A stretch of 18,510 bases of DNA from an uncultured Clostridia bacterium (GCA_944377765.1 CALWFX010000051.1:1-18510); one strand, 5' to 3'. Shown: positions 1 to 9,630, counted from the first letter of the stretch. Notes: generated by a model not told the origin, from the sequence alone. Translations and numbers: made by a program.

Positions 1-3000
1 ACACAACAGTTTATATCTTATATTATAGATATCACTATGGCTTGACGCTTAATAGTGGAGAAGGCGTTGTGGCATTCACTGCAGATGAAGTTATTGACGG
101 AACAGTTAACCGCAACCCTGCAGATAATGACTATCGTGTAACTTATGGCGCTGATGTAAAGATTATTCTCAACATCGAACAAGGACATAGTCTTAATGGA
201 TTTACAATTAAAGCAATTGAAGCAACAGGAACAAAATTGCCAAATGATGATTCTTCAATTGAAGAAATGGCAGAATTTGAATTGACCTATAAGGAAGAAG
301 AAAGTGCATATTATCTTGGAGATACAAAACTCTTCACTTTGGTATACACAGATAACTCTTATTACTTATTATCTTCAATGCCATCTTATGATCTTGAAAT
401 CACTGCAAATGTAGCACCTAACAAATATAATATTACCTATTATAGTTATTGGGATAAGGCTGACGAAAAGTCTAAAACTGAAGAAGTAACTTATGGCGAA
501 GCTTATGTTATTAAGAATATAACTCAGTTTGAAGGATTTGCAAAAGCAGGCTGGGATTTCCTTGGTTGGGCAACAAGTGAAAGTGAAGCAGATAACAAAC
601 AAGCAACATATGCTGTTGAAGATTTTGCAGATAATGCTGAAATTTCATTCCCTGCTTATGATAAAATTAACGACTTAACACTTTATGCGGTTTGGACGCA
701 AGGCAAGTCAGCATTTACTGTTGAACACTACTTCGAGAATTTGGCTGGAGAACATATTATTGATGGCGAAAAAACACAACATGAAGTTGGTCCAACTGAA
801 AGCCTTGTTTTGGCTGCTACTTATGAACTTTCTGTGGAAGGATTTGAAGTTAACAAAGATTTGACAACAGAAAGTGGCACAATCACTGCTGATGGAAAAC
901 TTGTTATCAAAATCTATTACGACAGAATTGACTATAAACTTACAATTCAAGGCAATGAAAGCTTTACTTCTCTTGGACTTGAAGCAAGCGAACATGTATC
1001 TGACGCAAACTATAGCGCAGAAACAGGAATATTTACTGCAAATGTAACATATGATGCAGAAGTTACCTTAACTTACACAACTGTTCCGGGTTACACATTC
1101 AGTCACTTCACAGTATCTTCTGGAAATGTAAGTGTTGATGGCAACAAACTTACAATGCCAGCAGAAAATGTTATTGTTTCTGTTGTTGCGAAAGCAGAAA
1201 CTTACACTCTTACCTTTGTTGGTAATGGTGGTTCAATTGCTCAAGAAGAAGGCGAACCAATAACAACTTACACTCAAGACTTTGTTTATAATGAAACTGC
1301 AAATCTTAACCCTGTTAAATTCACAAAGGTTGGTTACACATTTAGTGGTTGGACAATTAATGGAATGCCTTATGAAGATAAAGCACCACTTCACTATACA
1401 TTTACTGAAGATATAACTGCAACTGCAAATTGGACTCCAAATTCTGACACTGCATATCAGATTGTTGTTAAAGTTCAAAACTTGGATGGAACATATAAAA
1501 CATCAACTGGTTATAGCATGACTGGCACAACTGATAGTGCTATCACTGAAGAAAATGCAATCACTGCATTCAGAGCAAGACTCACTGAACTTAGAATTGG
1601 TGATGTTGAAGGTTATAAAGGTTTTGATTTCAAAGGATTTGAAGGATATACAGATACTGACCCAACAATTGGTGGCGATGGTTTAACAAGTGTTATCGCA
1701 ATCTTTGACAGAAAGATTATGACAGAAAAATTTGCAATTGATGGCGAAGGAATTGAAAAACTTGTTGTAAACTACTTCTCAATTGAGTCTAAGGAAGAAA
1801 AAACATTTGACTATACTGTTGGTGCTGAAAGCGACTCAATCAGAATTGCTTATGGTGAAACATTCACAATTCAAGTGGTGTTTGAAGCTGGCTATGAATT
1901 TGATGCAATTGTTCGCTATATTGGCGAAGATGCAGATAGAACATGGAATGCTTCTGACCTTGGTGCAGGACAAGAAACAAACACATTAACAACAACTGCT
2001 GGACTTGAAAACTACACCTTTAAGGCAACATCTTCAAGAAAAACTTTCACAATCACATATCACGACAATTTCAAAGGACAAGACAAAATAACAAGTGAAA
2101 AAGTGGTTTACCTTGATGAAGTTACATTGCAATCTCCATTCAAGTATACTGGCTATACTTTTGAAGGTTGGTCAACAATAAAAGATGAAGAAAAAGAATT
2201 TGAACCTAATGAATATATTGCATCTTACACATTCACAGACAACCTTGACCTTTATGGAATTTGGACCGCAATCACTTATACAATTGAATATAAAGGCTAT
2301 ATGTCTGGTGAAGGCGAAGAGATGACTTCAACAAGTGCTGTTTATGATAAAAAAGTTCCATTAAATGACAATGTATTCACTCGCGAAGGACATACCTTTG
2401 TTGGTTGGTCAATTCTTGCAGGTGGAGAAAATGAAGTTGTAACCGTGGCAACACTTGAAGAAATAGTTGAACCGGGTTATTACTACTGCGAAGCTGATAG
2501 CAAATATTATGCTTACAATGTTGCAGACACTGAAAAAGAAACTGTAACCTTGTATCCAGTTTGGAAGGCTAACACATACAAGATTACTCTCCACTATGAC
2601 GAATCTGACACACAACCAGCAAAAGAACTTGAAACAGAATTCTTATATGATATTACTGGTAAAATTCCTGCATTCAACACTCTTGGTTGGGAGAAAGAAG
2701 GCTTTGACTTCCGTGGCTGGTATTACATGGATGACAATAGCGAAAAACAATATCTTGGAGAAACAACTGGAGTTGAAAATGAAGTTACAGTTCTTAACTT
2801 AACTCTTGAAAACAATAAAACTGTTGACCTTTATGTAAATTGGGTTGAAGGATTGACAACTTACAATATTTACATCTTAAAGCAAATGCTTAACCTTGAA
2901 TATGATGAAGGATTAACAAATTCTGAAAATTACATTGCGGTTGAAGGCAGATTTGAAGAAATTACTGGCGAAAGTGTGACATCACAATATGCGTATGAAA

Positions 3001-6000
3001 CATATATTGCTGGTAATGAAGATTATAAGGATATAACTGGTTTCACATATGATAGTAAGATTAATAAGTCTTATGAAATTCAAGCAAATGGACAAACAAA
3101 TGTCTTTGTATACTACTCAAGAAATGCTCATACTTTGAATATCACAATCGGAACAGGTGTTGAGTCTGCAGAAGCGGTTATTCAAGGAACAAATTATTCT
3201 GAACTTGATTCAGATGGAAACACAATGAAGTATAGCATTTACTATCAAGGCTCTGTCACAATGCAAGCAACTGCAAAGGCTGGATACAATACGCCAGTGT
3301 TTGTAAGTGACACATCTGATGTGACAGTTGAAGAAGGCAATGTGATTGTAATGCCTGATAAAGATGTTTATATTTCAGTTTCAAGTGAACCAAAAGAGGA
3401 TACCAAATATAGCATTGAAGTTTATCTTGCTGATGTTGATGGTGAATTTGAAGATACAACAACATTAACTACAAAAGGACAAGGCACAACAGACACTGAT
3501 ATCAGTGAAACAACATCAAGAGAAATTGCAGAAAGCGAATTTACTGAAAAACTTGTTGGTTACTATTTCCATGAAAGCAAGTTTGCTGGAACTCAAACAA
3601 TTGCAGGAGATGGTTCTTCAGTAATTAAACTTTACTACTTAAGAGAAGATTTTGACGTAACATTCTCTTCAAGTTTAATCAACAGTGCAGTTCTTCCAGA
3701 CAAGGTTACTGCTGTTCATGGTAAAGAAATTTCTGTTACATTCACTGTTAATGTTGGTTACAACTTGCCAGAAGGAACACAATTTACAGTGACAAGTGGA
3801 GAAGAAGAATTTGACCTTGACTTTGATGTTGATGACACTAGAAAAGATGAAGGCATCTATGGTGTAACATTCATAATGCCAACAAGCGATATTAATATCA
3901 ATATCAACACTGCTCCAAATCCAGATACGGAATATAAGGTTATCTATAAGTTTGAAAGCATTAACGCAGATGCAACTTATGACCCTGAACTTGATGAAGA
4001 ACAAGAACCACTTTATGGAGAAACTGGAAAAGTTATCACAAAAGAAATGATTGGAATTGGAGATGACTTTACTGCTCCTGAAGGCTTCTACCTTTCAAGA
4101 ACAGATGTTGATGACCTTGAGATTAGAATCGCAGGAGATGGTTCAACAATCGTATATGTTTACTTTATGAGAATTAGAGCAACTCTTGTGGTTAAAACTT
4201 ATGACTCTCACGAAGGTATTGTTGACAAAAAGGTAACAGTTAAGGTTAATGGCAAAGAAGTTGTATCTTCTGGAACTGGAGATTTGGGTGACGAATATAC
4301 AGTTGCATATGAACAAAAAGTTGAAATTTCCTTTGCAATTAGCACGGGTTATGAATTTGATGGATTTGTTGTTAGTGGCAATGTAAAAGATAAACAAGAA
4401 GATAAAACAACCTTAACCTTCACAGCAGGTCCAAAAGTTTCAGATCCAAGAGAAACAATTCGTGTTGAAATCACAGTTACTGCTACGGAATCTAAGTTCC
4501 ATGTTGAATATTACTTACAAAATATTGTTGACATTGAAGAATATTATGAACACAATGTAGACAACTACACATATCTCAACTGGAATGTTGAACATTCTGC
4601 TTTAACAGGCTCTAACTATAATACAAATGTTATTGTTAATGAATTCATTACTGGAATTTCAAGCCTAGATGGTTATGAAACAATAAAAGATAAACTTGTT
4701 GGTTATGATTTAACAGAAGACTTGTTCTCAACAGGTGGCGGTTGGGTAACTGCAACAGTCACAGAAAATGGTGAAAACAAAGATATAACAGACTTTATCT
4801 ACATCCATGGTAATGGTTCAACTGTTATTAAGATTTATATCAACAGACAAGTTATCAATGTTGATGTTAATGTTGATGATGACAGCCATATCACAAATGT
4901 TGATGGTGATCAAGATTATGTTTATGGCTCAGTGGTTACAGTTACTGCTGAAACAAATCCTGGCTATATCTTCGATTACATGATGTTCAACGACAAGAGA
5001 ATAGATAAAGAAGATGCTAATCTTGATGTTGTTTATGATGAAGAAACAAACACTCAATCAATTACCTATGAATTCACTGTAACTGAAGAAACCTTTGTGG
5101 TTGATGAAGAAACTGGAGATATGACAATTGATATTCAAGTGTATAGCACAGTTGGAACTGCAAAATATACAATTGAATTATATAAGCAAACACTTTCTAA
5201 CTCTTCAGACATCACATTTGGCGAACCAGAAGTTATTGAACTTACTGGCACAACTGAAAGTGTGATTGATTATGAAGAATACACAATTGCTCCAGGTGGC
5301 TTTACTTATTCCGAAGACAGAACTGAGCCACAAGGCGATGTTACAATTGATGGCAATGGCACAACAGTTATCAAACTTTACTTCATGATTAAGACAATTA
5401 CCTTTGAACTTACTTATGGTGAAGGGGTGACAAATGTTGTTGTGTATAGCACTGGTAACACTGTTGTTCAAACTTCAGTTATTGACCAAGTTTACACTTA
5501 CGAAGTTGCATACACTGACTCTATTTACTTTGAAGTTGAAGTTGAAGTAAGTCATGACTTTGAGGGTATTGGACTTTATAAAGAAGTTGAAGGCAAGGAA
5601 GGAGAATATGATTATGTTCATATTAAAGACTCTGAACTTCCAACATTCAGATATGAAGTACCTGCTGAAAGCTTCAAACTTCAAGCAATGGCTAAGATAA
5701 AGATGTTATCAATATTCTACTATTCTGATTCTGATGCTTTGATTTATGAATTTGCAGATGTTAGACCATATGGACTTGAATACACTATCATAAGCAACTC
5801 ATTTGTTAAAGAAGGATACACATTCTTAGGCTGGGCAACAACTGCAGACAAAGCAAGACAAGGCATTATTGATTATGAAGAAGGTGCAACTTTCACAATC
5901 ACTGGAAATGTAAGTTTGTATGCTGTTTGGGCAGAAAATGAAGGTAGCAACTGGTGGATTTGGATTGTTATTGCTCTTGCTGTAATTCTTGTAATCGTGA

Positions 6001-6065
6001 TAATAATTGTTATTATTGTTGTGGTTAAAAAGAAGAAAGATAGAGACAAAATTAAATCTAGATAA
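1..6065 (+). CDS. Giant repeat-rich surface protein with C-terminal membrane anchor, 5' partial
   Basis: The frame is open to the left edge (first full codon at 3), so 2020 residues are visible and the true start and signal peptide lie outside. The first ATG-like codon, a TTG at 42, falls inside a repeat: the preceding residues (TTVYILYYR) match the ends of later modules such as TVIKLYYDR-type strands, so it is not a start. Three module types recur: InlB B-type repeats (Listeria-Bacteroides repeat) ending in GW..T...LYAVW, at about 423-700, 1200-1443, 2043-2270, 2271-2570, 2571-2850 and 5700-5945; MucBP-like modules ending in GdGstVIKlYY.R; and divergent InlB-like modules, many ending in a MP..d..i motif. 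Residues from 5949 (NWWIWIVIALAV...) form one membrane helix followed by a KKKK-rich tail; there is no LPXTG motif. I see only one cysteine. Probably a cell-surface adhesin or stalk; the ligand is unknown. It ends just before a terminator. Confidence 0.9.
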   Translation, partial: TTVYILYYRYHYGLTLNSGEGVVAFTADEVIDGTVNRNPADNDYRVTYGADVKIILNIEQGHSLNGFTIKAIEATGTKLPNDDSSIEEMAEFELTYKEEESAYYLGDTKLFTLVYTDNSYYLLSSMPSYDLEITANVAPNKYNITYYSYWDKADEKSKTEEVTYGEAYVIKNITQFEGFAKAGWDFLGWATSESEADNKQATYAVEDFADNAEISFPAYDKINDLTLYAVWTQGKSAFTVEHYFENLAGEHIIDGEKTQHEVGPTESLVLAATYELSVEGFEVNKDLTTESGTITADGKLVIKIYYDRIDYKLTIQGNESFTSLGLEASEHVSDANYSAETGIFTANVTYDAEVTLTYTTVPGYTFSHFTVSSGNVSVDGNKLTMPAENVIVSVVAKAETYTLTFVGNGGSIAQEEGEPITTYTQDFVYNETANLNPVKFTKVGYTFSGWTINGMPYEDKAPLHYTFTEDITATANWTPNSDTAYQIVVKVQNLDGTYKTSTGYSMTGTTDSAITEENAITAFRARLTELRIGDVEGYKGFDFKGFEGYTDTDPTIGGDGLTSVIAIFDRKIMTEKFAIDGEGIEKLVVNYFSIESKEEKTFDYTVGAESDSIRIAYGETFTIQVVFEAGYEFDAIVRYIGEDADRTWNASDLGAGQETNTLTTTAGLENYTFKATSSRKTFTITYHDNFKGQDKITSEKVVYLDEVTLQSPFKYTGYTFEGWSTIKDEEKEFEPNEYIASYTFTDNLDLYGIWTAITYTIEYKGYMSGEGEEMTSTSAVYDKKVPLNDNVFTREGHTFVGWSILAGGENEVVTVATLEEIVEPGYYYCEADSKYYAYNVADTEKETVTLYPVWKANTYKITLHYDESDTQPAKELETEFLYDITGKIPAFNTLGWEKEGFDFRGWYYMDDNSEKQYLGETTGVENEVTVLNLTLENNKTVDLYVNWVEGLTTYNIYILKQMLNLEYDEGLTNSENYIAVEGRFEEITGESVTSQYAYETYIAGNEDYKDITGFTYDSKINKSYEIQANGQTNVFVYYSRNAHTLNITIGTGVESAEAVIQGTNYSELDSDGNTMKYSIYYQGSVTMQATAKAGYNTPVFVSDTSDVTVEEGNVIVMPDKDVYISVSSEPKEDTKYSIEVYLADVDGEFEDTTTLTTKGQGTTDTDISETTSREIAESEFTEKLVGYYFHESKFAGTQTIAGDGSSVIKLYYLREDFDVTFSSSLINSAVLPDKVTAVHGKEISVTFTVNVGYNLPEGTQFTVTSGEEEFDLDFDVDDTRKDEGIYGVTFIMPTSDINININTAPNPDTEYKVIYKFESINADATYDPELDEEQEPLYGETGKVITKEMIGIGDDFTAPEGFYLSRTDVDDLEIRIAGDGSTIVYVYFMRIRATLVVKTYDSHEGIVDKKVTVKVNGKEVVSSGTGDLGDEYTVAYEQKVEISFAISTGYEFDGFVVSGNVKDKQEDKTTLTFTAGPKVSDPRETIRVEITVTATESKFHVEYYLQNIVDIEEYYEHNVDNYTYLNWNVEHSALTGSNYNTNVIVNEFITGISSLDGYETIKDKLVGYDLTEDLFSTGGGWVTATVTENGENKDITDFIYIHGNGSTVIKIYINRQVINVDVNVDDDSHITNVDGDQDYVYGSVVTVTAETNPGYIFDYMMFNDKRIDKEDANLDVVYDEETNTQSITYEFTVTEETFVVDEETGDMTIDIQVYSTVGTAKYTIELYKQTLSNSSDITFGEPEVIELTGTTESVIDYEEYTIAPGGFTYSEDRTEPQGDVTIDGNGTTVIKLYFMIKTITFELTYGEGVTNVVVYSTGNTVVQTSVIDQVYTYEVAYTDSIYFEVEVEVSHDFEGIGLYKEVEGKEGEYDYVHIKDSELPTFRYEVPAESFKLQAMAKIKMLSIFYYSDSDALIYEFADVRPYGLEYTIISNSFVKEGYTFLGWATTADKARQGIIDYEEGATFTITGNVSLYAVWAENEGSNWWIWIVIALAVILVIVIIIVIIVVVKKKKDRDKIKSR

Positions 6066-6080
6066 TCATCATACTAAATA

Positions 6081-6107
6081 AAAAACAGGGAAATCCCTGT
6101 TTTTTTA
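6081..6107 (+). terminator. Rho-independent terminator of the surface protein gene
   Basis: A 10-bp perfect stem (AAAAACAGGG at 6081-6090 with CCCTGTTTTT at 6095-6104), loop AAAT, followed by more T residues. It lies 15 bases after the stop codon. Confidence 0.9.
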
Positions 6108-6147
6108 TTTTTGTGAGCAAAAGATTATATTAATAATAAATTTGTTA

Positions 6148-6177
6148 TTGACATATTCAATTTAAAAATGCTAAAAT
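6148..6177 (+). promoter_or_regulatory. Sigma-A type promoter for the 6199 gene
   Basis: A consensus -35 TTGACA at 6148-6153 and a -10 TAAAAT at 6172-6177 are separated by 18 bases. The predicted transcription start near 6184 leaves a leader of only about 15 bases that carries the GGGGG ribosome binding site (6189-6193). Confidence 0.65.
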
Positions 6178-6198
6178 AAAGTTGTTTTGGGGGTATAA

Positions 6199-7692
6199 AT
6201 GAAAGAATCTACTAAAGCAGCAAAAGAAAAAAACAGGCAAATTGTTGAAAATGAAAACAGGCAATATTTTTTTGAATACGCTTTAAAAAACAAAAAAGTG
6301 CCAAATATTGTTTTAAATGAAGATAAAGAATTTAATTTCAATTCCTTTTTAAACACTTTGAAAAATGATTATTGCAAAAATTTCGAAGATTTAATTTGGG
6401 CTATATATAAAACATACATCAATTATCAAGGTGTCAACAATTTTGACGAGGCAAAGGAAAAAGAAATAAACGAATTTTTAAATTTTACTGCTCAAGATAT
6501 GACATCAAACAGTTTTTCAAGGGCAAAATCAATTAAACTTTATGAAAAGTTTTTAAATGATTTCATATATAAAAACGACTATGAGAAATGGCATAGTTTT
6601 GCCAAAACTGAAGATTGCATGATGGCAACATTTTATTTGATTGATACAAGGCTTACAGAAAGAATGAGAAATATTAAATATTTCAACTTTTCTCAAATTT
6701 CACATAATAATTTTATTGCAAAGTTTAAGACTTATCTTGAAAAAGCAGGAAACACAACTTTTCTAAGTTTGCCAAATTTGGTTTTTGATGGAAGAACTGA
6801 TTTTATGGCTATGCAAAAAAAAGAAATAGATAGCAATGCGTATGTTCAAGAGTTTTTAATTAAATCTTACATTGATTTTGGCAAAAATTTAGCAATACAT
6901 TACAGAGAAAACATCAATGGTAAAAATTCAATAATAAAGCGTGAAGACATAGAAAAAGATTGGGAACTTTTGAAAGAAGCAAAGATTAGTTTGGAAAATA
7001 TGTTAAGCGAAGAAAGCAAAAAGCGAGCAGAAGTGGCAGATGTTATTGAAAAAACAAACTATCTTCTTAGTGATGACGAGTTGTTCAAATTTATTGACAG
7101 GTGCTCTTATGAAGGTAAGCATGGCGATTATTATATTTCTGTTCAAGAGGCAATAAAAAATCCAACCACGAAAGAAAGCCAAGAAATTATAAAGAAATTT
7201 TTGCGTGATATGAAAAAAGTTACTGAATGTTTAAGTTATCGTGATGAAAATGGCAGAAGTTATCCAGTAAATTATTTCAAGGTGTTAAGAAACAATCCAT
7301 CAGACACTTATATGCTAATAAATAGTTGTAAAGAAGTTGTTTCAAGTGATGAAGCAAAATTTTTGGAAGAAGTAAGACGCCTTATGAAGTTTAGTTTTGG
7401 CGAATTAAATAATACAAAAGTGGTAATCAAACATCACTCACTTTCAGAAAAAGGGAATTCTGTTTCAGTTAAAAATGTGGCAAGGTTATTAGGTATTGAT
7501 TCCATGACATCATACAATAACTTAGATAAAGAAGCACTTTCCAAAATTCCTGAACAAGTTGAAAGAGTAATGAAAAAGGAAAATTTACCAGAAAATCTTT
7601 CTTGTATTAAACTTGTTTTTCAAGCATGCCTTAATGGTGTGCCAGCGGTTAAAATGCCACCTTCATTTCGCGAAAAAGAAAAAATTAGATAA
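6199..7692 (+). CDS. Protein of unknown function, 497 aa
   Basis: I do not recognise this protein. It begins at an ATG five bases after a GGGGG Shine-Dalgarno-like run, directly behind a good promoter, and ends before a terminator, so it is a monocistronic unit. The product is rich in Lys, Glu, Asn and Phe and looks soluble and mostly helical: no signal peptide, no membrane segment, no cysteine cluster. The N-terminal 20 residues are highly charged. Residues about 245-285 are a Glu/Lys-rich probable helix. Near the C terminus (about 415-490) there is a conserved-looking stretch (VKNVARLLGID..., then a Pro-Glu-rich linker and CIKLVFQACLNGVP). Its position between a surface protein gene and dnaG gives no functional hint. 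Real gene: high confidence; function: unknown. Confidence 0.85.
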   Translation: MKESTKAAKEKNRQIVENENRQYFFEYALKNKKVPNIVLNEDKEFNFNSFLNTLKNDYCKNFEDLIWAIYKTYINYQGVNNFDEAKEKEINEFLNFTAQDMTSNSFSRAKSIKLYEKFLNDFIYKNDYEKWHSFAKTEDCMMATFYLIDTRLTERMRNIKYFNFSQISHNNFIAKFKTYLEKAGNTTFLSLPNLVFDGRTDFMAMQKKEIDSNAYVQEFLIKSYIDFGKNLAIHYRENINGKNSIIKREDIEKDWELLKEAKISLENMLSEESKKRAEVADVIEKTNYLLSDDELFKFIDRCSYEGKHGDYYISVQEAIKNPTTKESQEIIKKFLRDMKKVTECLSYRDENGRSYPVNYFKVLRNNPSDTYMLINSCKEVVSSDEAKFLEEVRRLMKFSFGELNNTKVVIKHHSLSEKGNSVSVKNVARLLGIDSMTSYNNLDKEALSKIPEQVERVMKKENLPENLSCIKLVFQACLNGVPAVKMPPSFREKEKIR

Positions 7693-7754
7693 TAATCATT
7701 TGTTAAGATGCTCATTCAAGATCAGTTTATTAACTTTAATTCTATTTTCATAAT

Positions 7755-7783
7755 AAAAATGTCCTAATTTTCGGACATTTTTT
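7755..7783 (+). terminator. Rho-independent terminator of the 6199 gene
   Basis: The stem AAAAATGTCC (7755-7764) pairs with GGACATTTTT (7773-7782) across the loop TAATTTTC and runs into T residues. It separates the 6199 gene from the dnaG transcription unit. Confidence 0.85.
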
Positions 7784-7816
7784 GCTTTAAATAAAGGATT
7801 ATTTATCTTTTTGGAG

Positions 7817-7822
7817 TATAAT
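7817..7822 (+). promoter_or_regulatory. Probable -10 element of the dnaG-sigA operon
   Basis: A perfect TATAAT lies 35 bases upstream of the dnaG start codon and just after the preceding terminator. No convincing -35 hexamer is found at 16-18 bases upstream, so the promoter call rests on the -10 box and its position. Confidence 0.4.
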
Positions 7823-7845
7823 AAGAGTAATTGAGTTTATTTTTT

Positions 7846-7860
7846 AGGAGTATGTGATTG
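7846..7860 (+). promoter_or_regulatory. Ribosome binding site and TTG start of dnaG, with a start-stop pair
   Basis: AGGAG at 7846-7850 sits 7 bases before the TTG at 7858. An ATG at 7852 is only 1 base from the Shine-Dalgarno and is followed directly by TGA, so it cannot be the start. This fixes TTG as the initiation codon of primase. Confidence 0.75.
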
Positions 7861-9630
7861 CAAAACAAAGGTTTTTCTGTTGAATGGCTTCAAGAACTTA
7901 AAAGGAAAAATGATTTGGTTAGCATTGCATCAAACTATCTTCACTTAGAGCAGAAGGGAAGAAGGTTTTGGGCGTGCTGTCCTTTTCATAATGAAAAAAC
8001 ACCTTCTTTCACTATTAATGGAGAAGATGGCATTTATTATTGCTTTGGATGCAAGGAAAGTGGCGATGTTATAAAGTTTATTGAAAAAATGGAAAACATT
8101 GATTTCTATGGTGCAGTTAAAATGCTTGCAGAGCGAGTTGGTATGCAGTTGCCAGAACTTAAATCGACAGAAGAAATTGTGAAAAAGCAAAAACTTAAAG
8201 AAAGACTTTTGTCTTGTTTAGATTTTGCATATAAACATTATCAAGAAAATTTGTATAACAAAGATGCAAAGGTTGCTCAAGACTACATAAAGATGCGTAA
8301 GTTTACACGAAGAGAACTTGAAGATTTTAAAATTGGCTACTCGAAAGACTGGACTGATATTGTTGACTATCTTAGAAGCAAAGGCTTTTCTGATTATGAA
8401 ATGATAACAGCGGGAATTTGTGGCAAGAAAAATGAAAGGCTTTATGATGTTATTGGTAAAAGGTTGGTTTTTCCAATTTTTAACTCCTTTAACGAGTGTA
8501 TTGGGTTCAGTGCAAGGCAACTTGAAAAGTCAGACTTTGCCAAATATTTAAACACTGCAGAAACGCCTGTTTTCCAAAAAGGAAAAATTGTTTTTGGAAT
8601 AAATTTGTTAAAAAAGTTGAAACAACAACAAGGGCTTAAAAACATCATTTTGGTGGAAGGGCAAATGGATGTTGTTGCCATGCATAAGGGCGGATTTAAA
8701 CAAACTGTTGCTTGCATGGGAACAGCATTAACAAAAGACCACATCTATGAACTTAAACGATACAGTCAAAATATTGTTCTTTGTTTTGATAATGATGAAG
8801 CAGGCACAAAGGCAACTTTAAGAGCAATTGAGATGTTCAGAAATGAAGATGTGGAACTTAGTGTTGCTAAACTTTCTGGTGGAAAAGACCCAGACGAAGT
8901 TTTAAACAATTTAGGCAGTGAAAAACTTCAGGAGATGATTGATAATGCTGTGCCGTACATGGACTTTTTAATAAATTATCACTTAGGACAGTATGATTTA
9001 AATAAGCAAGAAAAAAAAGAAAAGTTTATTAAGGCGGTTCTTGCTGAAATAAAAAAACTTGGAAGCGAAACAATGCAAGAGCCATATCTTGACAAAATTA
9101 GAAATTTGACCAATATACCGATTGAAATTTTAAGGCGTGATATTGGAAATGAAGTTCAAGTGAATAAAGTTTCAAACAATATTCCAAAAGTGGAAAATGG
9201 CGAACATGGAGATTATAAAGCGGTGGAATTTGTTTTAGCATCTCTTTTGCATCACAAAACTTATGTTAATAATGAAATTGATTACAGAAAACTTTTGGAA
9301 GGATATGAAGAATATTTGGATATAATAGATAAAAATCTTCCACTCTCTTCGCTTTACGATTTTGAAGGAACAAATGAAAACAAACTTCTTTTAAGCATGA
9401 TAAATTACAACTTTAATTTATATAATGGTGTGGAAGAAAAATATTTTAAAGAATGCTTGTGGTTAATTGCAGAAGAAAAATTAAAAAAAATGCAAGCAAA
9501 ATTAAATGCGGAGTTTAAATCTTGTTCAGATTTGACTGCAAGAACAGAAATTGCCAAAAATCTTATGAAGGTTGCCAGCAATTTAAAAAATAAAAATTTG
9601 GAGGGCTTTTATGTCAGAAGAGAAAATTGA
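7858..9630 (+). CDS. dnaG: DNA primase DnaG
   Basis: DnaG makes the short RNA primers for lagging-strand synthesis at the replication fork, working with the replicative helicase. The 590 residues match the usual length of about 600. The N-terminal CHC2 zinc-binding domain is complete: C41, H44, C62 and C65 in the CPFHNEKTPSF and YYCFGC motifs. The RNA polymerase core follows, with RLVFPIFNSF and FAKYLN..ETPVFQKG motifs typical of DnaG. The Toprim fold then shows E267 (VEGQMD) and D311/D313 (CFDNDEAG), the metal-binding acidic residues. Residues from about 430 onward are the poorly conserved helicase-interaction domain. Start is TTG, supported by AGGAG 7 bases upstream. The end overlaps sigA by 20 bases, so the two are almost certainly co-transcribed and translationally coupled, as in the classic macromolecular synthesis operon. 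Confidence 0.97.
   Translation: MQNKGFSVEWLQELKRKNDLVSIASNYLHLEQKGRRFWACCPFHNEKTPSFTINGEDGIYYCFGCKESGDVIKFIEKMENIDFYGAVKMLAERVGMQLPELKSTEEIVKKQKLKERLLSCLDFAYKHYQENLYNKDAKVAQDYIKMRKFTRRELEDFKIGYSKDWTDIVDYLRSKGFSDYEMITAGICGKKNERLYDVIGKRLVFPIFNSFNECIGFSARQLEKSDFAKYLNTAETPVFQKGKIVFGINLLKKLKQQQGLKNIILVEGQMDVVAMHKGGFKQTVACMGTALTKDHIYELKRYSQNIVLCFDNDEAGTKATLRAIEMFRNEDVELSVAKLSGGKDPDEVLNNLGSEKLQEMIDNAVPYMDFLINYHLGQYDLNKQEKKEKFIKAVLAEIKKLGSETMQEPYLDKIRNLTNIPIEILRRDIGNEVQVNKVSNNIPKVENGEHGDYKAVEFVLASLLHHKTYVNNEIDYRKLLEGYEEYLDIIDKNLPLSSLYDFEGTNENKLLLSMINYNFNLYNGVEEKYFKECLWLIAEEKLKKMQAKLNAEFKSCSDLTARTEIAKNLMKVASNLKNKNLEGFYVRREN
9600..9605 (+). promoter_or_regulatory. Ribosome binding site of sigA inside the dnaG 3' end
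   Basis: GGAGGG at 9600-9605 lies 5 bases before the sigA ATG and within dnaG codons, so ribosomes finishing dnaG pass over it. Confidence 0.7.

Noticed and set aside
375..5684. Several minus-strand and alternate-frame open frames inside the giant surface protein gene
   Set aside because: They are Cys- and Phe-rich, low-complexity translations that mirror the repeat codons of the plus-strand gene, without ribosome binding sites or family resemblance.
5943..5951. Possible sortase motif before the membrane helix of the surface protein
   Set aside because: The residues there are ENEGSNWW, with no LPXTG-like pentapeptide.
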